64,000 bases of DNA from Rutidosis leptorrhynchoides (taxonomy: Eukaryota; Streptophyta; Magnoliopsida; Asterales; Asteraceae): positions 34,761,501 through 34,825,500 of the forward strand of contig NC_092341.1 in NCBI RefSeq assembly GCF_046630445.1. Direction: 5' to 3'. Below the pieces are notes generated by a model, which was not told the DNA's origin, did not search any database, and saw nothing but the letters and a program-made list of their open reading frames with translations. Below are positions 1 to 11,558 of this stretch, piece after piece. The first letter of the stretch is position 1; every line of letters begins with the position of its first letter. A program made the position numbers and the translations under genes.

Positions 1-81
1 AGAAAGGAATGGTACTCGCGAAGGACCATCGGAGTTCACGACATTCATTAGTGTACTTAACATCGCGTATCACTAACCCCC

Positions 82-246
82 GGGTGGTGTCTTAACACCG
101 CGACTAACCCACCCATCACGAGAATGTGGTGTCTTAACACCGCGACTAACCCACATGTCACTAACCCCGGAGTGGTGTCTTAACACCGCGACTAACCCAC
201 TCGTCACGTAAAATGTGGCGTCTCAACACCGCGACTAACCCACATT
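82..246. repeat. Four tandem hairpin units in an LTR
   Basis: Units at 82-114, 124-156, 170-202 and 212-246 share a core GTGTCTTAACACC...GCGACTAACC (unit 4 has two changes). Each unit is bounded by a different but self-complementary pair of arms: GGGTGG/CCACCC, ATGTGG/CCACAT, GAGTGG/CCACTC and AATGTGG/CCACATT. An inner stem GGTGT/ACACC is present in units 1-3. The arms change together from unit to unit. The spacers between units are about 9-13 bp. Confidence 0.85.
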
Positions 247-1511
247 CCACACCACACAAATAAATACATTATATACATATACGTATAATTATTCCACTCA
301 CCTCATGAATTCGAGCATTACAAACCATGTGCGAAATCTCTACCAAACGCAACCGAGCAAGCTTTTACCTATAATACGCATATAGGTATACACATAATCA
401 ACATACATTCTCTACAAGAGAATTCGACGCCAACACCCTTAACCAAGGGTTTATACCTACATCCACAATCCGCCCATTTAGACACCTAAAGTGGACTTCA
501 CCAATTACCACTACGGGTGGTAATTCCAACCCATTCAAACATGTTTAACTTAACCCAAATTATACTTGACACCAATTAGACCAACCTAGGTCCCAACACT
601 AGATTACTACTTAGGTAGTGATCATTTCAAACACCATATACCCTAAAACTACAACACGCGCAATATTGACCCATATTGCATTTGACCACGTTTGACTTAT
701 GTTAAATACCATTTTAACCCAAAATCACTCCCCACGATTACTTTCATTCAAAGATGTCATTTAACACTTAACAAAAGTGTTTAACATCCATTTAATAAAA
801 AACTAGTGTCATTACCAAATTCGACCTAATTCAACTCACCCAATTTGACATAAGTCCCAAAAACGCCCAAAATCACTAACGACTAGTGACTATATTTTCA
901 AAACACCAATTAACTCCTAAATCAAGTATTTACACACTTGATTCACCAAAACTTGACTCAAAACTCATTTTGACACCAAACCAAGTCAACACCCATTTTG
1001 ACTAGCAAACTTTGTTCTTAAGAACATCAAAATCACCAACACACTTACAATCTAGTGATTAACACCTAAACCCATGACGAATCTAGCCAATTTCATCATT
1101 AAACCCTAAACCTACAATAATTTGGTCTACTCACACTAACCATACCCGAAACCCCTAAATATCACAATAAATGGGGTTTATAACCCTAACAAGCATAAAC
1201 CCTAAACACAAACAAGAATCAAACACTACAATTCGGATTAGGGTTTACCTCAAGTACCAAAACGAGCTCTAGTAGCTAGAAACACCAACAACCACCAAGA
1301 ACCACTCCACTTTGGGCAAGAATCACCATCTTCATCACCATTTGAAGCTTCCTCTCTCTAGAACTCCCCTCTCTCTCTCTCTAATATGTTTGGTTTGTGT
1401 GAAATGAGTGTGAAATGAGCTCATGATATGGTCCGACTTCAAAGTGAAAGGACCAAAACACCCTCCAAAATCCCCTTAAAAACGAGTTCAAGACATCAAG
1501 TCTGCCACATT

Positions 1512-1644
1512 GTCGCGTTTCGCGACATCTGGTCGCGTTTCGCGACACCCCAAACGCGACAAAATCAATTGGAACGCGATGAAGTGACCAGGACTTGGAT
1601 TTTTAAGGCGTCGTGTTTTGACCCACTTTGTCGCGTTTCGCGAC
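1512..1644. repeat. Three GTCGCG-TTT-CGCGAC palindromes
   Basis: The 15-bp palindrome GTCGCGTTTCGCGAC occurs exactly at 1512-1526, 1532-1546 and 1630-1644. Half-sites of the form AACGCGAC/AACGCGAT lie between and after them. They fall 210-350 bp inside the LTR start on the minus strand, where U3 promoter sequence is expected. Whether they bind a protein is unknown. Confidence 0.8.
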
Positions 1645-1858
1645 GTACCAAAACGCGACAAGTACGCTCCAAACGCGATAACTGCAGTTGTCAGCTTCAA
1701 TTTAAAAGTTCAGGGACTGAGGTTGATAGATTCTGATTCTGATGTAAATTCTGAAAATGCATAAGTGTTAGGTTGACTTTCAGTGACACTTTTTGATGCA
1801 CACTTTTACTGACATTTTCTGATGCACACTTCTGATGTATAGAATTCAGGGTGTTACA

Positions 1859-2560
1859 ACTCTCCCCCACTTATAATGGATCACGTCCCCGTGATCTACG
1901 CCACTTAACAAACCGGACTCACACCCAATGGCCCTCCGACATACCTCCAAACTCGGTGTCCACAACGATTTCCATTAACTCGAATATCTTCCCACACGCC
2001 AATAATCACTAGCGTGCATTACCGCAATAAACGGTATCCCATACACTCAACGTCCAAATGCCCACTTAGGAAAATACGGAAAACAGCATTATCCCTTCGA
2101 GTTCTCTCGGCTACAACTTGCAACAAGCTACATCAATAACTATATCACCCAAAGCGATCTACTAGGTCCACTACGCCGTGAACCAAGTCTTGCATTAATC
2201 CAAATCGAGGAGGATTCATGCCGAGTTAAACTCCGTACTTCAACGTCCATAAACGTACCACTCAACGGTCGCACATCTGCTTATGCGCAAACATTTATTT
2301 TCCACCCCATAAAACCTGTGATTCTCAATTTTACAAGTCGATGCCAACGGGGCAATCGACAGACTCCTCCGACGAGCACTTCCTACATTCACCACAACCG
2401 GGTTATTCCTTCAAAGAAGAAATTTCGGTATCCCCAAATAATCACACTGGGAACACAAACTTTTCCATCAATCGATCCGCACACGACCATCAATCTCTGA
2501 ATTAATCCAGAACGACAATAATACACCACGTGCTAAGCAATACATCGACGCTCGACACAT
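1859..2560 (-). mobile_element. 3' untranslated internal end of gypsy A
   Basis: This stretch begins with the polypurine tract of the minus-strand gypsy element (1859-1873). It has the base composition and position of the region between pol and the 3' LTR in plant Ty3/gypsy elements. I find no integrase motif in any frame; the short frames here are not convincing. The right boundary with the Harbinger flank is not defined. The rest of the element is missing. Confidence 0.5.
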
Positions 2561-2638
2561 CATCGATGTTCATGTATTTAGTGGGCCCCGTTTTCAAATT
2601 TATATCCGTTAGTGACCGTTGCACTTTTTTCTTTAAAT

Positions 2639-2641
<3 letters not shown>

Positions 2642-2702
<61 letters not shown>
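2642..2702. repeat. (TA)n microsatellite
   Basis: About 60 bp of uninterrupted TA dinucleotides lie 100 bp upstream of the Harbinger transposase start. Confidence 0.95.
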
Positions 2703-2704
<2 letters not shown>

Positions 2705-2800
2705 CCTCTATATATACACACACAAATCACAATCTATACACTCACACAAACCTCACTTCTCTCATTTTTTATACTATCAAAAAATAGTTTATAAAATACA

Positions 2801-4082
2801 ATGGCTTATTCATCTTCCGACGATGAGTATACGGTGCTTGCACTCGAAAAGTTAGAGGCCGATCAAAGTGATGAGGGGGATAGTTCTAATGTTCGTTTAA
2901 CGCGACGCTATATCAGACGTGATCACCATGAAGCACATGATCGCCTCATAAGAGACTATTTTGCTGAACATCCGAAATATAGCGACGTGGAGTTCAAACA
3001 TCGATTTCGAATGTGGAGACGTGTATTCAACTGAATTATGGAAGGTATATTAAATTTTTCTGCAAATCGTATACCTAAATATATTGAATGGTTTCATGTT
3101 AGACCTGATGCCCGTGGCGAGTTAGGCATTAGTATACATTTAAAAATAACGGTGGCACTTCGTCAGTTGGCATAAGGTTATACACCCGATGCGTTAGACG
3201 AGTATTTACAAATGTCGGAATGTGTAGCTCGTGAAAGTTTACAGAATTTTACGAAATGTATTGTTGTTTTATATGCAAATGATTATATGTGCAAGCCTAC
3301 TCGTGAGGACATGGAACGTTTATACGATGTTCATGAGGAAAAGCATGACATTCCCAGCATGCTAGGTAGTATAGATTGTATGCATTGGGTTTGGGAAAAA
3401 TGTCCGGTTGCATGGCAAGGCCAATTTAAGCGAGGAGATCATAGTCATCCAACTATTATGCTTGAAGCCGTTGTCTCGTATGATAATTGGATATGACATG
3501 CTTATTTTGGGGTTGCTGGGGCAAACAATGACATAAATGCGTTAAATACCAGCCCTTTGTTCGAATCGATGCTTAATGATAATTTCCCAGACATCCCTTA
3601 TGTTATTAATGGTGTGGAGTACAAAAGAGGTTATTATTTAGCGGATGAGATTTACCCTCAATGGGCATCGTTTGTTAAAGCGTATTCGAGTGCAGCTGAT
3701 CCCAAGAGTAAATACTTTTCACGCAAACAAATCTAAGGCAAGAAAGGATGTTGAGAGGACTTTTGGTATTTTACAAGGACGTTGGCATATACTACAACAA
3801 CTTGCAAGGGCTTATTCAGTGAAGGCTATTCAAAGAATTATGTATGCGTGTATCATAATGCATAACATGATAGTTGAAGATAATGGGTTCAACATTTCTG
3901 AGAATAATTGGGTGTATGAACTGGTTCAGAACATGCAAACTACTTGGTACGATAGATGTGAAGAGTATAAAGCCAGGACGAAGGAATTACACGATATGGA
4001 GGTGCATGAACGTTTACGAGGCGATTTAGTCGAACATGTTTGGGCTATTCGAGTTCAGGAGGAGGATGAGGGGGAAGAGTGA
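2801..4082 (+). pseudogene. PIF/Harbinger transposase (DDE_Tnp_4), broken
   Basis: The frame encodes a PIF/Harbinger-type transposase, the family that also gave rise to plant ALP1/HARBI1-like nucleases. It starts MAYSSSDDEY at 2801. The catalytic triad is still visible: Asp in GSIDCMHW (about 3374), Asp in YYLADEIYP (family form usually ADGxYP, so one Gly-to-Glu change), and Glu in ARKDVERTFG (about 3750). The NDINALNTSPLF block before the second Asp is also typical. It is dead: TGA at about 3032 (from CGA by context), TAA near 3174, TGA at 3494 (from TGG, DNW-I-W) and a frameshift near 3725. The downstream helper gene (Myb/MADF-like) of autonomous elements is absent. I could not define terminal inverted repeats. 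Confidence 0.85.
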
Positions 4083-4696
4083 CATTAGTCGAACATCTTT
4101 GGGCTATTCAACTTACAAATAACATCTTTATTATGCATTGTATTTTTATTTTGTAGTTTAATTTTTAATTATGTAACTTTTTTTTATTATTAATGAAGTT
4201 TATTTTGTGTTAATATTGTTTTTTAAAATAATTTAATTAATTTTAAAAAATAATTAAATAATAAAAACATAAAATATTTTTTCTTTCCAAGATACTGACA
4301 CTGAACTGACCATCTTGTCAATTCCCCGGTGTTAATATTGTCACCACACCCATTGCTCTAAATAAATTGGTTTACTTTTGGCGGCCTTAAGTGTTAATAA
4401 TTGATTATATTTTTGACACACCAAAGCGTCAGAAAATATTTAAAGCTAACACCAAAAAGCTTGTTAATAATGGATATACTTATTGGTCTTCTAGACTAAT
4501 GTACACTGTCACAAAATACATGAACATCATAAGATCTGATAACAAAACGTAGAGTCTATTATAACACTAATTTTGTGTGGACAAAATACATGACCTCCTC
4601 TAAGATTACTCACGGACAGCTTCAACGATTCTTAAAAAGTAAAACTTTGTGTGGTAGTGAGACCTATTTTTTTATTTGAGTCTATTATCATTATCA
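4083..4696. other. AT-rich spacer after Harbinger pseudogene
   Basis: Contains the likely 3' untranslated part of the Harbinger gene (AATAAT-rich around 4230-4270) and then non-coding sequence. No gene or clear element end is seen. Confidence 0.5.
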
Positions 4697-5277
4697 TATT
4701 AACTATTAGACAAAACTTATGAATAGTAGTCTGCCCTTTCACTTTTTTTTTCCTCTTTTCCTACCTTTTTTAAATTTTCCCAAAAAAACTTCACACTATT
4801 TCCAAAAATTAAAAACGACCCCCTAAATAGGGGGGTAAAGTGTCAAACACCTATTTTCATAAAAAATCTTACATAAACTCCACCCAAATATTTAACGGGT
4901 CATATCTTCTCGCTCGCAACGAGTTAAATTTTTCCGGCACCATCGTTAAACTCGAAATAATTTTAGGAACACAATGTCACTAACTATACGCAAAACGAAC
5001 GCTTTTTAAAAAACGCTAAATATTTGAGGTACTTTTCATACACGTTGATTTTGCGTTAAATTTTTAAAAGCCGACAATTCCATAGCGAAACACGGAGATG
5101 CACATATATTGTTAATATAAAATAACATTTAAATCTTTCACGGATTATACCTTTTAGTTCGACTGGAGTTGCGCTTCAACGACATAATCGTTAGCCACAA
5201 AATAATTTTAAAAACTAAACACAATAAAATAAATTGAAAACCGAACCCCCACCGCGAAGCGAGGGTTCGTAAGCTAG
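4697..5277 (+). mobile_element. Helitron-like repeat, tandem copy 1
   Basis: First of three head-to-tail copies. The 3' end has a stem-loop (CGAACCC...GGGTTCG, with GCGAAGCG in the loop) a few bases before CTAG (5274-5277), followed by T. That is the 3' architecture of Helitrons (hairpin, then CTRR, next to a host T). The left end (TATTAACTATTAGAC) has no canonical TC, so the 5' terminus is unsure. No coding sequence; non-autonomous. Confidence 0.55.
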
Positions 5278-5870
5278 TTTACATATTAACTAATAGACAA
5301 AAGTTATGAATAGTAACCAGGGGTATTTTCGACTTTTCACTTTTTTTTTTTAAATTTTAACTAAATTTCATTTTACCAACAACGCCCCCCACACTTTTTT
5401 GAAAAATTCAAATCGACCCCCCAACAGGGGGTAAAGTGTCAATTAACCATTTTCATAAAAAAATCTTAAATAAACTCCACCCAAATATTCAACGGGTCAT
5501 ATCTTCTCACTCGCAACGAGTTAAATTTTTCCGACACCATCGTTAAACTCGAAATAATTTTAGGAACACAATGTCACTAGCCATACACAAAACGGACGCT
5601 TTTTTAAAAACGCTAAATATTTGGGGTACTTTTCATACACGTTGATTTTGCGTTAAATTTTTAAAAGTCGACAATTCCATAGCGAAACGCGGAGATGCAC
5701 ATATATTGTTAATTTAAAATAACTTTTAAATCTCTCACGGGTTATACCTTTTAGTTCGACTCGAGTTGCGCTTCAACGACATCATCGTTAGCCACAAAAT
5801 AATTTTACTAAACGCAATAAAATACATTGAAAACCAAACCCCCGGCGCGAAGCGAGGGTTCGATAGCTAG
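5278..5870 (+). mobile_element. Helitron-like repeat, tandem copy 2
   Basis: Nearly the same sequence as copy 1, with the 3' hairpin around GGCGCGAAGCGAGGG and CTAG at 5867-5870. The previous copy's CTAG is joined to this copy's start by only TTTACA. Shares the block AACGAGTTAAATTTTTCC and the AAGTTATGAATAGTA start with the other copies. Confidence 0.55.
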
Positions 5871-6449
5871 TATTAACTAATAAACAAAAGTTATGAATAG
5901 TACCAGGGGCATTTTCGACTTTTCACCTTTTTTTTTTTTTTTAATTTTAACTAAATTTTATTTTACTAACAAAGGCCCCCACACTTTTTTGAAAAATTCA
6001 AATCGACCCCCCAAACAGGGGGTAAGTGTCAAATAACCATTTTCATAAAAAATCTTAAATAAACTCCACCCAAATATTCAACGGGTCATATCTTCTCGCT
6101 CGCAACGAGTTAAATTTTTCCGACACCATCGTTAAACTCGAAATAATTTTAGGAACACAATAATACGCAAAACGGACGCTTTTTAAAAAACGCTAAATAT
6201 TTGGGGTACTTTTCATACACGTTGATTTTGCGTTAAATTTTTAAAAGTCGACAATTACATAGCGAAACGCGGAGATGCACATATATTGTTAATTTAAAAT
6301 AACATTTAAATCTCTCACGGTTTATACCTTTTAGTTCGACTCGAGTTGCGCTTCAACGACATCATCGTTAGCTACAAAATAATTTTACTAAACGCAATAA
6401 AATACATTAAAAATCGAACCCCGGCGCGAAGCGAGGGTTCAATAACTAG
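5871..6449 (+). mobile_element. Helitron-like repeat, tandem copy 3
   Basis: Third head-to-tail copy, joined directly to the CTAG of copy 2. It ends with hairpin plus CTAG at 6446-6449. It carries a small deletion around 6160 relative to the other copies (the GTCACTAGCC block is missing). Related copies lie in reverse orientation at 45544-46105 and 55510-56106. Confidence 0.55.
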
Positions 6450-6623
6450 TTATAACACTAATTTGGGTGTCCTAATTAAGTATGAAAATATAATTAATAT
6501 GAATGATTAAGCATTCTACAAATGGGGCCATTATTCTTGTGCCATTAAGATTGTCAAATGTTGTTCACATGACACGACTACGCCTGATTACAGGGTAACC
6601 CATAAAATATTCGATCAACAACA

Positions 6624-7233
6624 TGTTAAAATACAATGCAAATTTAATAATATGGATTTAGTAAATGTATAAAAGAAAATTCTAGATATTAGATATAAGA
6701 GAAATATTTAGAATTAAATTGTAAAAGAAAAATCTAGATATTTGTAGGTTGTAAAAATATCTAGATATTTATATATCCATAGAAATGTCTAGTATCTAGA
6801 AACTTCCATGGAGTAGTATAAATAGGGGTGAGGATTTCATTTGTAGAGTGTGGAGTAAGGAGTGAGTGAGAGTTGTGAGGAAGTAAGAAGAGTGTGAGTT
6901 AGAGAAGAGAAAACTTATAAGTAAGCAATATTGTAATTGTATTTTGTATTAATAAAAGTGTTCTTTGTTAAGTTTCCCGGTTAAGCCTTAGTTTATGTTT
7001 AAGTTCTTAGTGCACTTGTGTTATTTTTATATGGTCGGCTCTACCGCCTAAGTGATATATGGTCGGTTATACCGCCTGAATGATATATGGTCGACACTGT
7101 CGCCTAACCTAATATTGTGCACTAAGGATTCGTAAAATTAAAGGCTAACCAACGTCAAAGTGTTGGTGTAGTAAGAGTAGTATAACTAAGGTCCTTTATA
7201 GTGGGTGTGTTGGGCTCATTGAAGCTTCCAACA
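6624..7233 (+). repeat. Left LTR of copia 1
   Basis: Begins TGTTAAAATACAATGC and ends CTTCCAACA. The U3 part has four or five copies of a TCTAGATATT-type motif (6680-6800), then a TATA box TATAAATAG at 6817-6825. Further in lies the cassette GGTCGGCTCTACCGCC, GGTCGGTTATACCGCC, GGTCGACACTGTCGCC (7031-7105), which also occurs in copia 2. Confidence 0.93.
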
Positions 7234-7234
7234 A

Positions 7235-7247
7235 TTGGTATCAGAGC
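7235..7247 (+). other. Primer binding site of copia 1
   Basis: TTGGTATCAGAGC begins two bases after the left LTR. TGGTATCAGAGC is complementary to the 3' end of plant initiator tRNA-Met. Confidence 0.9.
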
Positions 7248-7409
7248 GGGTCGTTCGGGACCATTTCTAGTGGAGGAAATCGGTAAACGTTGGATGTTTA
7301 CATCGACTTGTTTTCACCAAGGCTCTAAGGGAGATTCTGTCGGAGCACAGTTAGGAACTGTGAAAGCTCATCGGTCAGGGACAAAGCTTATTGGATGTTG
7401 GACGTCATG

Positions 7410-10400
7410 ATGGCAGATCTTGCAAGTACGAGCAGTGGAATCAAGAGTCTCAATAACCACAACTATGGTTATTGGCGGACTTGTATAGAATCCTACCTAC
7501 AAGGACAGGATTTATGGGAAATAGTTGCTGGCAGTGACACAACGCCTCCACCGAAAGAAAATGCCGAAGCCTTGAGAAAATGGAACATCAAGGTCGGGAA
7601 GTCTTTATTTATATTGAAGACTACAATCGAGGAGGATCTATTGGAGCACATCCGTGACGAGAAAACACCAAAGGCAGCTTGGGAAACTTTTGAAAAATTA
7701 TTTTCAAAGAAGAATGAAGCACGCCTCCAGCTCTTGAAAAATGAGCTTGCGGGTATCACACAAGGAAGTCTATCTATTTCTCAATATTTCACCAAGGTGA
7801 AATCTATTTGTCGTGAGATATCTCAACTTGCTCCTGAAGAGAAAGTGAGTGATGCAAGAATGAAGAGAATTATCATCCACAGTTTAAGATCCGAGTATAA
7901 TGGATTTATAGCCGCTGTGAGAGGATGGCCTACTCAACCATCATTAATAGAGCTGGAGAATCTATTGGCTAATCAAGAGGCATTAGCCAAGCAGATGAAT
8001 GAAGTAACCATAAAAGACGGAGAAGATGCACTCTGAACTAATAAGAAGAAAGCAACATCTCGAAGACAAGAGGCGATGAAAGAAAGTAAGATATATGGGT
8101 GGAAGGGTTACCCAAAATCAAAAGGCAACGCTTCAGGGGGAGCTCAACAAGGAAGAAGAGATCATCGCCAACAATACGGGGAAAATGATAAGAGAAAGAA
8201 TGGTGAATGCTTCAATTGTGGCAAGAAGGGTCATTTTGCTCGAGATTGTAGATTCCCCAGAAGGCGAACTTTCGAAGGAAATGTTGCTGCCGCAAGAGAT
8301 GAGAAGAAAGAGGTCACATTCGAAGCATCCATAAATGAGGAAACTTTGGATGCAGAAGCAGGACTCTCCGTTGAAGCTGACATAGATTATCAAGCTCTTT
8401 CAACAACTTTAAAGTCAAAAATAAACTGCAAAGATGATTGGATCATCGATTCTGGGTGCTCAAATCATATGACCAACGATGGGACAAAGCTGCAAGAAAT
8501 GGAGGATTACAAAGGAAAGAGAGTCGTGTTGACAGCCAACAATTCAAGGTTGTCTATTTCTCACATTGGAAAGACAATAATTCCAAATGAAGGCGACTCT
8601 CAAAAACTCCAACTCGAGAAGGTGTATTTTATCCCTGGCCTAAAGAAGAATTTACTGTCAGTACCACAATTAACAGTAGAAGGGAACTATGTGCTCTTTG
8701 GACCAGAAGATGTGTCCGTATTCAAGAGAGTGAAGGTGGTTGGCAATCCAATTATGCAAGGAAGAAGAATAAAGTCGGTCTATGTACTATCTGCTGAAAC
8801 AACATATGTGGATAAGACTCAAAAGAATGAGACGGCTGATCTTTGGCATGAACGTCTTGGGCATGTGGGCTACAACAAGTTAAAGGAGATGATGGTAAAA
8901 CACATAGTAAATGGGCTTCCTCAAATTGATATCCAAACAGATACAATATGTACTGGATGTCAATTTGGAAAAGCTCACCAATTGCCATTCAAGGAGTCAC
9001 AATATCAGTCCAAGACACCACTAGAGCTCATACACTCAGACGTCTTTGGCCCAGTGAAACAAACATCACTTGGAGGAATGAAGAATCTGGTGACATTCAT
9101 TGATGACTTCTCAAGGTATGTGTGGGTTTACTTCATGAAGGAAAAGTCGAAGACTTTTCAGAAGTTTAAAGAGTTCAAGAAGAAGATAGAAAGTGAGATC
9201 AATAATAAGATTCGATGCTTACGCACAGATAATGGAGGAGAATATTTATCAACCGAGTTCAATATCTATCTTGAGAAGCACATGATCAGAAGGCAATTAA
9301 CTTGCCCTAATACTCCACAACAGAATGGAGTGGTAGAACGTAAGAATCGTCATCTTGCTGAAACTTGTCGAAGTATGCTTCATGGTAAGAATGTACCAGG
9401 CAGATTTTGGGCTGAATGTATGAGGACTGCATCATACGTGATAAATAGGCTTCCACAAACAAAGTTGGGGCATATTTCACCGTATGAAAGATTATGGAAG
9501 ATCAAGCCAACCGTCAACCATATAAAGGTTTTTGGATGTGTATGCTACGTCTTCGTGCCAGATCATCTACGAAGCAAATTTGATAAGAAGGCAATTCGGT
9601 GCATTTTTGCCGGTTATGATGAATCAAGAAAAGGATGAAGATGTTGTGATCCAAATACTGGAAAGTGCCATACTTCAAGAAATGTGGTATTTGATGAAGC
9701 TTCTTCATGGTGGTCACCTCAAAAGATAGAGCTTCCAGAATCTCATGGATTAGAAGAAGGTTCAGAAGAAAAAGAAGAGCCTAAAGAGCAGATATTGGAT
9801 CCAATAAAAGAAGGAGAAAGGTCGTACTCTAAGGAAAGAGTCCATGGGAAATTGGTGTACATCAATCTATATTCGAGGAGGTTCGTCCAAGCCAAAAGGA
9901 AGTCGAGGAGCATACACAAGAATTAAGGAGATTAACAAGACCGAGGCAACCTAATCCGAGGTATGTCAATTCTGCTCATGTGGATGAATCAATACCTATT
10001 GAGCCTTCCACTTATGAAGAAGCAGCACAAAGTCGAGAGTGGCAGAAAGCAATGGAAGAAGAAATTAATGCACTAAAAGAAAACCAGACATGGAGTTTAG
10101 TTCCAAAGTCAAAAGATGTAAAACCAATATCTTGTAAATGGGTTTACAAGGTGAAGACTCGATCAGATAGCTCCATTGAAAGGTACAAAGCTCGACTTGT
10201 TGCTAGAGGTTTTTCTCAACAATATGGGCTGGATTATGAAGAAATGTTTTGTCCAGTGGCGAAGATCACAATAATTCGAGCTCTACTAGCTTTAGCCGCT
10301 AGCAAATATTGGAAGTTGTGGCAGATGGATGTCAAGAATGCTTTCTTACATGGAGAACTTGACAAAGACATTTATATGGAGCAACCAAGAGGCTTTGAGA

Positions 10401-11551
10401 ACAAGTTCCATCCTGACCATGTCTGCAAATTAAAGAAAGCACTATACGGCTTGAAGCAGGCTCCAAGAGCTTGGTACGGGAAGATTGGCGAGTTTTTGAT
10501 ACAAAGTGGTTTCACAGTTGCTCCTTCAGATTCTAGTTTATTTGTGAAACAAGATCAAGGAAAACTAGCCATAGTGCTAGTATATGTGGATGACTTAATC
10601 ATTACGGGAGATCATTATGAGGAGATCCAAAGAACAAAGGAGAATCTTTCTATCAGATTTCATATGAAGGAGCTTGGAGAACTAAAATATTTTCTTGGAC
10701 TCGAAATAGAGCAGAAAAGAGAAGGATTATTTCTGGGACAACAGAAATATGCGCGAGATCTTTTACAAAAGTACGGAATGCTTAATTGCAAACCTATCCC
10801 AACTCCAATGGATTCGAATACAAAACTACGAGCAGATGAAGAAAAAAGTCTTCAAGATGTTACCATGTATCGAAAGTTGGTTGGAAGTCTTATTTATCTC
10901 ACACTAAGCCGGCCAGACATATCTTATGCAGTTGGAGTGGTTAGTCAATACATGAGCAATTCGAAGAAGCCTCACCTTGATGTTGTACGACGCATCTTAA
11001 GGTATGTTAAACGCACTATTAACTTTGGTCTTTTATACAAGAAAACAAAATAATGTCACGTGACTGGATATTGTGACGCCGATTACGCTGGAGACTAAGA
11101 TACACGACGGTCAACAACTGGATACATGTTTAGTCTTGGATCGGGAGTAATATCATGGTGCAGCAAGAGACAACGAACTGTATCCTTATCAAGCACTGAA
11201 GCAGAATATCGATCGGCTGCATCAGCAACACAAGAAATTACTTGGTTGAAGCAACTAATGGAAGATCTTCATCAATCAACAGATTATCAAGTAAAACTTT
11301 TCTGCGATAATCTATCAGCTATTCGATTAGCAGAGAATCCAGCCTTCCATGCAAGAACAAAACATATAAAAGTGCACTATCACTATGTTCGCGAGAAGGT
11401 CCTTGAAGTGGAGATCAAGATGATGCCAACAAAGACAGATGAACAGGTTGCAGATATATTCACCAAGAGTTTAAGTAAACCAAAGTTTGTAAAATTTAGA
11501 GAAGCACTTGGAATGGTCTGCAAGTCACCGATGGAAGAAAATTTGCATTGA
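7410..11551 (+). pseudogene. Copia 1 gag-pol polyprotein, broken
   Basis: One frame from MADLASTSSG (7410; in-frame ATGs at 7395 and 7407 are alternatives). It runs through a gag with DUF4219/UBN2-like sequence, zinc knuckle CFNCGKKGHFARDC (about 8208), protease WIIDSGCSNHM (8440), pre-integrase LWHERLGH, and an integrase with catalytic residues in LIHSDVFGP, LRTDNGGEY and QQNGVVERKN. Then come reverse transcriptase with [10 protein letters not shown] and intact YVDD (10590), and RNase H with CDADYAGD, SSTEAEY and DIFTKS. Defects: TGA at 8034-8036, TGA at 9636-9638 (from TGG by context), a frameshift near 9830, TAA at 11051 and TAA at about 11096. Gag and pol share one frame, as in most copia elements. 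Confidence 0.9.
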
Positions 11552-11558
11552 GTGGGAG
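11550..11558 (+). other. Polypurine tract of copia 1
   Basis: GAGTGGGAG lies directly before the TG of the right LTR and would prime plus-strand synthesis. Confidence 0.8.

Larger units (their letters stand above)
1..1858 (-). repeat. LTR of gypsy element A, cut by window edge
   Basis: The right end reads TGTTACA followed by CTCTCCCCCACTT. On the minus strand this is a purine-rich tract (AAGTGGGGGAGAG) running into TGTAACACCC, the usual junction of polypurine tract and 3' LTR start. The LTR is therefore on the minus strand and extends leftward beyond position 1. It holds a hairpin array near the left edge, CGCG palindromes near the right, and several AAACCCTAA motifs around 1100-1250. No coding frame is supported. 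The left LTR end and TSD are outside the window, so the full length is unknown. Confidence 0.7.

Noticed and set aside
82-246. Short direct repeats resembling a CRISPR array
   Set aside because: Spacers are only about 9-13 bp, the repeats are imperfect, and the context is a plant LTR.
2318-2500. 60-codon plus-strand frame
   Set aside because: Lies in the 3' leader of a minus-strand gypsy element, with no motif or codon signal.
2520-4400. Terminal inverted repeats of the Harbinger element
   Set aside because: I compared both flanks and found no convincing inverted pair; AGAGCAATGGGTGTGG near 4350 (reversed) has no partner.
4558-6465. TATAACACTAATTT on both sides of the Helitron-like trimer
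   Set aside because: The left copy is about 125 bp away from the array start, so it is not a flanking duplication.
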